Positions 35,301 to 46,800 of a DNA stretch of 64,000 nt are shown here, piece by piece. The first letter of the stretch is position 1, and each line of letters opens with the position of its first letter. The DNA is from Triplophysa rosa (Eukaryota; Chordata; Actinopteri; Cypriniformes; Nemacheilidae). The notes under the pieces were generated by a model. The model did no database searches and had not been told where the DNA came from. It was given only the letters and a program-made list of their open reading frames with translations. The position numbers were made by a program, and so were the translations under genes. The stretch is taken from NCBI RefSeq assembly GCF_024868665.1, contig NC_079895.1, positions 8,687,069 through 8,751,068 on the forward strand, in the 5' to 3' direction.

Positions 35301-36239
35301 ATTTTTTTCAGATTTAACATCATGGAAACTGCTTTATACAATGTTGGTAAGCTCTGATTATCACATATTTCTACCACAAACCTTTAGTTCCCACTTGGAT
35401 GAAGTCCATGTTTCAGTTAGAGTTTTCGTCCTCTTGTGCCAATATTTGGGGTAATTTAATTTCAACGTTCACCCCCCCACTGTCATGTTAAAATCACTTG
35501 TGTGGAAAACATTTTCTGGCTATAGAAAGACAAACTTTGTGAAAAACTTCAGTCTTTGCTGGATGTTTTCCATGTCAGAGATGTGAAATAGTAATTATGC
35601 ATTCATTGGAAACTCATAATTGCACATCTGTTTTTTATCGGTTTCTCATTTCTCGCTTTATATTCCAAACTGAAAAAATATAGTTCTTGTTTCATCGTGT
35701 AAGAATTCAAAAACACATTCTTGTGTATAAAGATATACATTCAATACAGCTATTGTGTTACGCATTTGTGGTATTTTTTTAAAGTAAAGAAAATTGTTTT
35801 CTCATTGTCACAATGTTCATCCGTGCTTCAAAATAGCTTCCAGCTGAATTGAGTTACACCTCCCAAATCCTATTGTCGTGTCCCAAACGTAAAACAAAGC
35901 CAGCCCAGTGGGCCAATTGTTTTTTTTTCTTAAAACTAACTCCGCTAACAGTTTTATAACCTGAGCCTCGTAAAAAAGAGAGCCAGACTTTTGGTCAGTC
36001 CTCTGATTTTGCTGGAATCCCCATTTGCTTGCGTGTCGGTGTGGCAGCTGGGGGTGAGTATGTGTGTGTCCTTAAGGTGATATATGACTGCTGTGTCACG
36101 TTCCACATCTGACATCCATCCGGGATGTACATCATCCATCCTTTCTCTTTTCCATGTGATTCCTCCGTAAAAAGGGGTGTGAATGTAAAGCAGAGGGAGG
36201 AGGGGAGATGAGAGGGAGGGAGAAGAGTGAGCGCTCACA
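32339..36239. other. efhc2-ndp intergenic region, nothing recognised
   Basis: About 3.9 kb with only short, unrelated open frames. An ATTAAA just after the efhc2 stop and an AATAAA near 33460 are possible polyadenylation signals. No repeat family was identified by eye. The last few hundred bases grow purine-rich toward the presumed ndp first exon. Confidence 0.5.
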
Positions 36240-36418
36240 CACGGTAGGCGATGCGTGAGAGAGAGTGCGTGAGTACAACAGAACCAGAGAGGAAGGAGAA
36301 AGCCAGTGAATGAGAGAGAAAGAGATCGAAAGGCAATTGTTGCTTAAGAAACCTCATTTGTGTCCTGGAAGAGGCAGCTGGGATTGGATATTGTGGGTTA
36401 AACGTCATCATACTAAAG
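36240..36418 (+). other. ndp: Probable non-coding first exon of ndp
   Basis: A GA-rich stretch ends in ATACTAAAG followed by a strong donor GTAAGA at 36419. Vertebrate NDP has an untranslated first exon, and the acceptor at 40702 needs a donor upstream. No long open frame is present. The 5' boundary is a guess. It could instead be only a chance donor in purine-rich DNA. Confidence 0.5.
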
Positions 36419-38289
36419 GTAAGACCACCAGGGTTGTAAAGGTGACTCAGGTCATCGGAGTTACTTGGCTGCGAGGTTAATTGCAGTACATTACTGTCTT
36501 AGTATTCACGGTATTGTCTCGTTCCAGCAGTGCATGCATGCATTAGAAATCATTTGCAGATTTTGTTACTAAATATAAAATGCAGTGAAATATTAATGAT
36601 TAGTAAATGCGTTAAATGGATTCATCTTTCTAGTGATCTTTTTCCAATGCGGTCATTGCTTGCAAGAACTAACAAGCAATGATCTGTGGCTGATAGCAAA
36701 AAAGCATTTTACCTGATTTTCTTATTTTTGAGAGAACAACTTATTGATTTAGCAGATTTTGTGTGAACCATAACAGAAATGTTATGAGCGCAAGAGCTAA
36801 AGATAGGTACGTTATATGTGTCACAGCTGACAATAGACGTGACGTGAAGTCAGTTGCTAAGGTAAGCCATCATCTCCTTGTCTTACACAGACAGTTCCAT
36901 GCTCCATAGATGAGAAATCATGCATATTTCAAGGAACGATTATGGAGCTTGTGGGACAGATGTGCAAGTCATGTAACACGCTTCAGCCCAGGTGTGAGAT
37001 GAAGAAGCAGACTACCAAACCAATGTTACGTGCAATGATTTTGGCTTTTTTTAAATCAATATCTCTTGCACAGCATAAAAACCTGTGTGCATTATATGCA
37101 GATGACGACAGCCATCGATTTACAAGTCACATTAAGTTGGAAAGTTAACAGGACAACACAACATGGCCTCTAATTAATTTAAGTCCAAACCCCTCCACGG
37201 GCTTTGCTTTGCACAGACCCTTTCATCCCGTGGCATTCCGATGAGACCAGCGCTTTTCTAAGAAGTTAAATGTAAAGCTAACATTAGTTTAGCTTGGACT
37301 CACATGATGCCCTGCTATTGGCAACAAGCTTCGGTTAAACCCACTGTGTTTGTCTTATCTTTATCACAGAGGGATATATTTAGTGTGGGGTTTAGCTCTG
37401 GCGTAAAGGACACGCGGGTTACTGGTGTCTGCGGGTGGTGGCAGTGCCCCTACTCGGGGCTGGTATGCCGCTTGGGTTGCAGATGGGCAGCGGAGGAGGG
37501 CTGCGGGGTGATCCCTGCAGGAATCTGCCCTTTGGTTTATTAAAAGCTGGTGAAACAATAGGGTGCTAAACAAGCAGAAAATAGTGACGTAACCTGTTCA
37601 CAGGAGGAGGGGGCTTGGGCATGTCAATGTGACAGTGAAGACAATTCAGCTTATTGGCATATACAGTATAATGACAGATACTAGGTGACCATGGGTCCAA
37701 GGCACTCGACAACTCTGGACTCAGCTGCTGTCAGGCTCTGATCAAGAGCGCCCTTCTGAAGTTTTGATATCCTTGAGTACTCGGGCAATTTAGGAAATCC
37801 AAGCAATTTATGGAGAACCGTGCAGAAAACACAAGCGTGAGTTTTTATTCTGGTTAAGGTGTGTTACTGCGTGTTTGCACAGCCACGGTGTTTATCATAA
37901 AAAATAGTTGCAGATGCTAAACCACCATGGCTTCTTCGAAACCAAGACCTAGTTAAAAAGACACTAAAACACAACATATGCTGGTCACCAGTTCTGCCGG
38001 GCTTTTCAGCAGGGAACATGAACTGATTGGCCACACTTTACTGTGTGTAAAGCTATTTTTGAACAACCTCAATCTTTATGTTTCAGATCAATTTTTTCTC
38101 CAATAAGATTCCTTTTAAACACAGTTTGGTTTGAAGGCATTAGCTTTAAATTTAAGTAAGCCTGTTTCTCCACAACAATGTAGAGGAAGCTATAATAACT
38201 ATTAAAAAATAGTTGCAATTGTCTCAATCAAACCCATTCAATTGCCTAAGGTGCATTTCAGTCCAATATCCTCTTTAAAATGACTTCGC

Positions 38290-38540
38290 TTAAAGAGACA
38301 GAAGAATGATTTTTTTTCATCATTTACTCATCCTCATGTCATTCCAAACCTGTATGACTTTCATTCTTCTGCAGAACACAAAAGATGATATTTTGAAGAA
38401 TGTTGGTAACCAAACAACATTGGCCCCCATGACTTCCATTGCATGGCACAAACTCTTCAGATATTTCTCAAAATATCTTCTTTTGTTCCACAGATGAAAG
38501 TCATACAGGTTTTTAGAGTGAATAAATGATGACAGGTGTA
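38290..38540. mobile_element. Truncated Angel-like element in ndp intron 1
   Basis: TTAAAGAGACAG, CATCATTTACTCATCCTCAT and ACAAAAGATGATATTTTGAA identify the left arm. The right arm (AGTGAATAAATGATGACAGG) lacks the terminal block. The rest of ndp intron 1 (36419-40702) shows nothing else recognised. Confidence 0.7.
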
Positions 38541-40702
38541 AGGTACAGTATAACCAATGGTGTTATATCACAGAGGCCCCGGTGAGGTAAGAAATAGTGC
38601 TGATCTCAATAGTGTGCAACACTTCCTGCCATACGGCCCCTAACCTGTGACTGCCTTTGTATGTCAGGAATTTCACAGTCCTAATAACGCAGACGCTGAG
38701 GCCCCTCTCCCACCCTGCCACAGCCAGAGAGGATCAGCCATGATCAAAAGATCCGCGCTCTATTTCCACAACCACCAGGGCCGTGCCTAGGGACAGTTAG
38801 TTCCAGGGGTCCGCTCTCTGAGTGGCATTAGCCTCGGACAGGACTCTCGGTTGAAGAACAGGCCTTGGGCGATAGTCTGGAAATGGGAGTTCTGCGCAAC
38901 AGAGTTCTGGAATGTCTCACCCTGGCTCCTGCCTTCCTCTTAAATTTGTTTATTGTTGTATTTCTTCCCGTGGGATAAAATTTGGCAGTTCGTAAAAATG
39001 AAAAATACCTTTGTTTTGCATCTGTAATGTCCGTGGAAAAAAAAGTCGAGCATTTTTACAGTCAATCATGTTGTTGTTCCACCTGATTGTGAGATGAAGA
39101 GACACTTTGCTTCAAACACCTCCACAAAAGGTTAATTCTGAGAAAACATAATTATTCAGGGAGTTTTTGAAACTTGTGCTATGAAGGCTAATTAAAGGAA
39201 GCGTTTGAGTTCAGCATTGCGTTAGATAAGCTCAGTCAGATTCCAAACCCCCAAAAACAACGTCAAAGCAAATTTCCCCAGTCTACATACTAAAAATGTA
39301 AGTTTTTAACCAGAAAAAGGGTGTCCAACGCCACAGGACGGAAACAATTGTGCTGGTCAGGTCGAAGGGCAGAGGCGAACACATGTGTCTAAGATGGAGG
39401 GAAAGTAGACATGCTGGGCTTTAAAAATCTCTAGGGTGAAGCAGGTGTGGATGCCACGGTTTTAAACCTTACCTTACAGCCTTTCTACAGATAAGTTCTG
39501 GGGAGCAGTACGCCCTCAATTTTCCTAACCGCAGCCTTGGAAGCCCTCGACAGATGAAGCTGCCACGCATGGTTGCGCCATGAGGTCACACTCATTGTTT
39601 ATGAACTAAATTGGATCTGCAGTTACCTATTGAGCGGCTGATTGTTAAGCCTCATTACGAGGTCTACAAATCAGCGCAAGAGACGTTCTCTACCAGGTCT
39701 GAATGTCAGCAGTCATGCCAGGGCACGACGGTGATAACAAGGGCATCTGGTATGCTTGAAATGTTGATGTTAAATAAAGGATGAATCGAGGGCGTCCTGT
39801 ATTCGAAGCATCCGAGGTAAGAACAGACTGTGATGTCTGCTTGTGTAAACCCTGCGACACATGCTCTCTAGTGCAGTTAAACATTTCAGAGAGTATTTAT
39901 TTAAACAGGCAAATTGATACTTAAATTTCTTACGCGAGGAATGTAAAAGTTAAATGATTTCCTTCGGTAAGGAAAACACAAGGAGAAGGTTTTAGATTAG
40001 CATGACGTGTTTGAGATTTTGGAGCAATTAGGGTTCAAATATGTGGACAGAACTAGTGAAAAATAATGCAGAGCAGAGTTTTAGTCTATGATAATTTCCT
40101 CTCCGAGTCTGTTTGGACTCTGTTTTTCCCCCTCATTACACCAAACCTTATAGCAGTTGTGGCTCATTGAATTTAACTGCGATAGCACTGGTGTATATAC
40201 TGTATATCCATATATTATATACACCTTTGTTGGCAGTTGTCTCCCTGTCATGAGGGAACTTGCCCCGAGACCAATTTCTTATGAAAAATTCATTTCTGGG
40301 GAAATTTGCTCTGGGCTGTTCATTAATATATTAGGTTTCTCTGCAGTGTAATAAAAACACAGTGTTTTCGGTGTGGGGATTGTTAGAATAACAGTACAGC
40401 GGCCTGCCAGAACTCCTCATACATCACAGCCCACTTGTTCCTGGCTGGAGACGGAGCAGCAATCACCTTAACCAACTGGCAAAGACACAGCAGACGTCTG
40501 TCTCGGGTCATCCGTCATCAAGGGTTCTCACGCAGACAAACTCCCACTCACCCCTTCTTTGCACCTTGACTCACCTGACCACTTGCACTGTTAACATCTT
40601 CAACAGCCTCGGTCTTTTTACCACTAACTGGTTTCTTGGGTGGCTGTCTATGGAAGGGCTTTTCTTTGATATACTAACCTTTGCTCAATTCTCTACCCAC
40701 AG

Positions 40703-40866
40703 ATAGATCCGGAAAGACAGCACACAAGGGGATGGCTGATTTTAAAGAGAAAGCTTACTGCACGTTTCGGTTCACGTATGCGGTATCAAAAGTGCAGTGG
40801 CGGCCTCTTCGTTGTCTTCAGTAGTATTTTTTTCCTGTGGAAGTTTGTACGCTAACAACAGCGGGT
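40703..40866 (+). other. ndp: 5' UTR part of ndp exon 2
   Basis: It follows a pyrimidine-rich acceptor (CTCTACCCACAG, ending at 40702) and runs to the norrin ATG at 40867. It has no ATG in frame with norrin. This matches the family layout, in which the second exon carries the start codon. Confidence 0.7.
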
Positions 40867-43800
40867 ATGAGGAACTCAGCCCAAATGAGCCAGTCTGGGA
40901 TTCTACTTCTTCTGGTCACATGTCCTCTACTGAGCATCCTGCACAGTGTCACTTGTAAGGCAGAGAGTGGACACTTGGGGGACAATGACCCTGACAGGTG
41001 TATGAGACACCATTTTGTGGAGACCATCACGCATCCCATCTACAAGTGCAATTCAAAGGTAAGAACTTTCAGATTGCTTTACATTCCCTATACCGCCTAA
41101 TTTGTGACATTTTTGTTTTGTTGCTCATGTCAGTTTTTCAGGAGGTCTTGTGGTTGCGTTTCCAACACAGGCACACTGTGCACCAAAAACAAGGGAAAAT
41201 TGAGCTCCCACCTTGCTTATTAAATTACAGAAATGGTCTGGCAGGTCAGACGATACATTCTCTCCACCCAGAGCTTTCTTGCTAACAAGAACGTTAAAAA
41301 ACAAGTCTCCTGATACATAGAAAGGTTTTAAATTTAAATACCGACCCCAAGGGTGTCCCTCATAATTAGAACCCATGTCTGAGACCAAACCTTGTTTTCA
41401 TTTATTGAATCGGATAGCATGCCTGGCTTGTCTAGTGACCTCTACCTTCAGCTACTTTGACACCTTGGCAAAGTGCACAGCAAACAACCTGTCTGTGAGG
41501 CCTAGAGTCCTGCCAGAAATAAGCACTCATGGGGTACATAAAATGTCTGGGAGGTGGCGCGGTTCCAAGACTCCACACGGTGCTGTGGCTGAGTCATTTT
41601 TGGTTATCGAAACAATAATGTGCCTCAGATTTATCCCTTCAAAATATAGCCATTGATCATAAACACTGTGGGACGCGTTCCAGACTCTGATTCAGCTTTA
41701 ACCTTGAAAGAACAGCTTCTCTGTATATCAGATGTGAATTGAGTTTCTCCCAGGATTACAAGTCCAGTTGGGTTGTGTAAGCGAATATTTAAAATTGAAG
41801 ATGAGTTAGGTATCCATATATCTTTCTTGTGTTACACAGATATGCAGCATGTTCTATTTTCAAGGGGTAGTTCACCCAAAAATGAAAATTCTGTCATAAT
41901 TTACTCACCCCCAGATTGTTTTAAACCTGTATAAATGTATTTATTCTGCTAAACACAAAGGAAAATATTTGGAAGAAGGTCAATAACAAAACAGATCTCA
42001 TCCCCTACTGACCCATAGTATTTATTAACCTACTATGGCAGTAAATGGGGGATGAGATCCGTTTGGTTACTGACATTCTTCCAGATATCTTCCTTTGTGT
42101 TCAGCAGGTTTGAAACAACCTGAGGGTGATTAAATGATGACAACATTTTCATTTTTGGGTGAACTATCCCTTTAATTACAAGGCAAATGACAATAACTGA
42201 AGGCAGTTTGTAAAAGATGGAAAACATTAAAGGGATAGTTCACACAAAAATGAAAAATCTTTCATGATTTACTCACCCTCACATCATTCCAAGTCTGTAT
42301 GACTTTCTTTCTTATGCAGATAATTATATTTAAGCAGATATTTAATGTACTGTACCCCTCATTTGGCTGATACGTGATCAACCAGATGGCAGTTAACTGT
42401 TGGCAATGTCAGCCAGAACAGTGTCATGCATCTAACCCAAGAGTTAAGCATTTTCTGTAGCAAAAACACCTCATGATAGACAGGTCTCTGCATACATAGA
42501 TTTGTTGTCTAAAAGCGGAGCGGACCATGGATTAAGCCTGACTTATTCACTCCTATGAAGAACCTTATTACACATTGCATTAGTTATGGGGATGTCATGT
42601 CCATGTAAGCACCACACAATAGGATCCACCTGCGCAATCACTCTGAGATAAATATAGATGGGAAGAGACGCTTACATCTGCTGCCCAGCTTTTGTCACCT
42701 TGCCATTGTTCTTTGGATTCTCATCTGCTGTGGGCCACCTCCATGGAACCTCCCTCTGTAATCCCCCACATCTATCTTTTGATTGGTATACGGATGTAGC
42801 TTTAGTTTCAGGTGACATTAAATAATGACATCAGCTCAATAAAGCAAGCGAATGACATTATTAGTCATTGACGTCGGACCGATTCCCGTCATGCGTATCG
42901 GATGTTTTTTGGACTCAGACAAGGCTATTGTCCCTTATAGTGGGGGTGACACTCCAGTAACACTAGGCAGCTGACAGACAACATGACATAGGAGTCCATT
43001 TACGGAGTGTGCAGGAATGTGACGGCCCCTGGTTTGGCCGGCACCTCATATTCCGAATCAGTAGACCATTGAACTGGGTCACGCTTGCGTCGATCATTAC
43101 AGACGAGCCTGAACTCTGAACGCAGAATCACATCACTCGCTAGCTTTTAATTAGACGGGAAAACGGTGGAGTCTTTGATGAGTGAATCTCTTTTTATTTG
43201 TTGGTGAACCTCGGAGTCCAATGATGTAGCCAGGTGGATCGCTGAGTTCCATAAATTGGCCCAGCAAAGTGCAAAGCCTTTCATCTGTCACACAACAATC
43301 CTCACAAAGCAGATGAGGCAAATTTGTGGGATTGAGGTATTTGGAGGAGTCAAGTAGCAGGAGCATCTAGGTCTGGGAGAGATCAACCACACTCCCATCT
43401 CCCCGCAGGTGCAAGGTCAAAGTGGGAGAGTACAGAAGCTTTCTTTGTTCGGGACTCCAGGCCTTCTCAGGAAGCTTATTTTAGTCATGTCCTGACAGAG
43501 GGTTCAAATTAGGGATGGCACGAGACTTTAGTTAAAGATGTCTGTGCAGGCATTGAAGATGCACAATGGAATCAGTGATAGGTGCTACACGGGATGCCCA
43601 CCGGCAAACTGACTTGTCACACACATTCCACATGGTATATAAATTCAAGTCACTAATGCTTGCCTACAGGACTATCACTGGATCTGCACCGGCATACTTT
43701 CACACCCTCCTACACTCCTACAACCCATCAAGAACCCTGCATTCAGCAAACCAGTGGTGTCTTGTATTGCCTTCTCAAAAGGGCAGTAAATCGCTTTCCT

Positions 43801-46800
43801 GCTCATTCTCCTTCACAACTCCTTCCTGGTGGAACATTCTTCCTAATTTAGTCCGGTCAACCACATCTCTCACAACATTAAAAAAAATACTTAAAACCCA
43901 TCTCTTCTGTGAATACTTGACAGGCAAATGAAAAAAAAAGAGAAAAAAGAACCCTCTCTGTCTTTCTCTCAACAGGTAGGTCTAGCTTTTGTGGAAACTA
44001 GTAACTTGGTATTAGCACCTATTGTATTATTGCTCCTGTATGACATATCGCTCTATTGCTCCCTGAACTCTCTGTAAGTTGCTTTGGATAAAAGCGTCTG
44101 CTAAATGATTAAATGTAAATATAAATATACATTTTGTATATTTAAAAAATATCTAACATTAAAGAAAGTTTAGTTTGTATGGGGACAAAGAAAAATGTGG
44201 TCAAAAAGTTGTTAGGCTAAAATTATTTACATTTATTGGTGTATGTCGACAATAGTATAGGATCTTGCTTAAATCTATTTTATAATTATGTATCTGCTAT
44301 TTTAGTTTTTACATTACTCCTATCCACTGCTGACAGGTCTCAGTCAAACAAAATTATGCTTGTCTTGCTTCATACTTTCACTGAGTTACACTGACTTCAT
44401 TGCAGAAAACCAGTTTTGAACAGTCCTTAAAACACTGCCAGTGAAATCCTTCTGGGGAAAACAGGATATTTCGAAAAAACTGATAGATACAGGCGATTTC
44501 ACAACAAGAACAATAAAGATAACTATAATGTCTATCATTATTATGAGCGCCACACCAACAGACGAAAACTTTGTTGAGGTTTATTCTAAGCGCATACGCT
44601 GCCGTGTTTTAATGGAATGGATTTTCAAACCCTGGCAAAAAAATCATGATCCCATGATATTGTTCTTCTGTGTTGTTAATGTTATAATATAACATATATA
44701 TTTTCTTGAGTTCAGAACATTTTTTTTATCATCTTTTGGTGTGAACAAGAGTTTAAACTTAACAGAAGTGGTTTCTGTGACAGGTGGTTGGAGGAATGGG
44801 GTTTAAAAATAAATGTCTGGGCTCAGTTGGAAGAAACCTCTTACTGTAAGTTAAGAAAACTTTAAATTATTAGTGTTGTCCCTATAAGGATTTTTTAAGA
44901 GGTTTTTCGCAACTGGCTGCAAGTCACAAAAAGCAAAGTCATTACAGAAGCTGAGAAAAATGAAATATAATGACGGCAAGCATTTTATCACTGTACAATG
45001 ATAAATTATTCATAATTAAAACACAAACGGAGTCCATTTTGATTTCTTCCTTCTCAAAAATAGTAGAAATGTTGTCATCTTTTTTTTGGCAGATTTATTT
45101 GTGTAACCTTAGTTGTACTAGTACTGTATATACCATGCTTAAACTACACTGTAAAAAAAAATATCGTAAAAAAACGGTCAAATCACTGGCAGCAGCGGCT
45201 GCCAAACAAAAACCATAAAATTAAGATGAAACTCCGTAAATCAAATAATGGAGAAAAACATTACATTTACGTAATTTTTCTTTAAATGTTTTACAGGGAA
45301 ACACAGTTATTTCACAGACTTTTCCTTAATTATTACGATCAAACACCTTCAATAAAGTGACTGCACATAAGGTTTTACAGAAAAATACTGTTATTTTATG
45401 CTTTTTTTTTCTGAATTATAATGATAAACCTCTTTAAACTATGTGAAAGTACTAATGTTCTGCAGAAAAACACTGTTATTTTACAGTTTCTTTCCTGAAT
45501 ATTTTCAGTCAAATACTTTTAATACAGTAAATGCTCTGTAACTTTACAGATATTGGCCATGAATTACTAGTCAGATACTGTCAATAAAATGAAAAACACA
45601 TGTTTAGCATTGTAGAATAACATTTTATTTAGGTAAACATATTAATCATATGAACACAATCACCATAATTTGTAAATGTACACTCGAAATACACAATGAT
45701 TGACTTCTTTACAGTACAGAATTACAGTATATGCTTTAAACAAATGGTTGAATATAATAAATAAATAAAAAGTACATCCCCATACAATACATTCATCAAA
45801 TTCTTATAAAACAAACTTTTAATCCTGGAGAAATACAACAGTTTCAAGTGGTGTTGAAAACATTTACACAGGGTCACAAAAAGGTATTGGAGGAAGTTTT
45901 GATAGTATATTTGGACAAACATCAAACTGTCAGAATAAGTAAATCCTACCATAAGTAAAAACATACCACAAAAAAGTAAATGAGTCTGTGGCAAATATGC
46001 AATGTAGTAACGTTAGATAAAGGACTGAATCTGCCATCATTATACATTACGGCAATGTGAATACAGAGTATACTGTTAGAAAACAAGTTACAATGCTAAC
46101 TTAAATGTAAGTCTTATAACTTCCATCATTAAATCAGCAAAACAAGTCACCAGTTTAAAGGAATGGACAATTTTTCTTTCACAAATGATGTAAATGTTTA
46201 ACTGTACGTGATTGTTATTGTAAGAGTTAGAAAATAAAAAGTCCCTTATTTTGTTATGTTTTAACCCAAGAAATACGTAACCCAAACGGTTACAGAGTTA
46301 CATTATAACAGTATTAAGCATACATAATATTACACAATTGTTAATAACAACATAATACAAATACTCAGGTCGAATGTTTAAACACTTACTACCGATGGAG
46401 TTTGGGTGCCTGGGTAGCTTTTCTTCCCTTCATCTAAAAAATGAGAGCAAATGTTTTATCATTAACAGTTATTGTTGAAATTAGTGTTTAAAATGGAATG
46501 CAAAAGAAAGTCAGAAAGAAATCTAACGTTACACATACTTACCAGGTGTGTGTACTGCCCAGGCAAATCTTATCATATATTTCTGTGTACTTAAAGAAAA
46601 ACACGTGTGAGAAGAGGAAGATTACTTAAGCTCAATATTATGTAGAATGTTATAGCATTGAAGTTAGTGCTAATATCGCTAATCACGATTAGCATCACAC
46701 TAGACGAAAATACAAAAACAAGTTTTTACCTTCTGCTGGTAAAGCTGTTAATGCGTGTGATTATTCTCCAGCAGCCTGCAACTTCCACACGACTTCGTGT

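Noticed and set aside
40837..40866. Upstream extension of norrin by ten residues
   Set aside because: It would start at GTG; the ATG at 40867 directly precedes the signal peptide.
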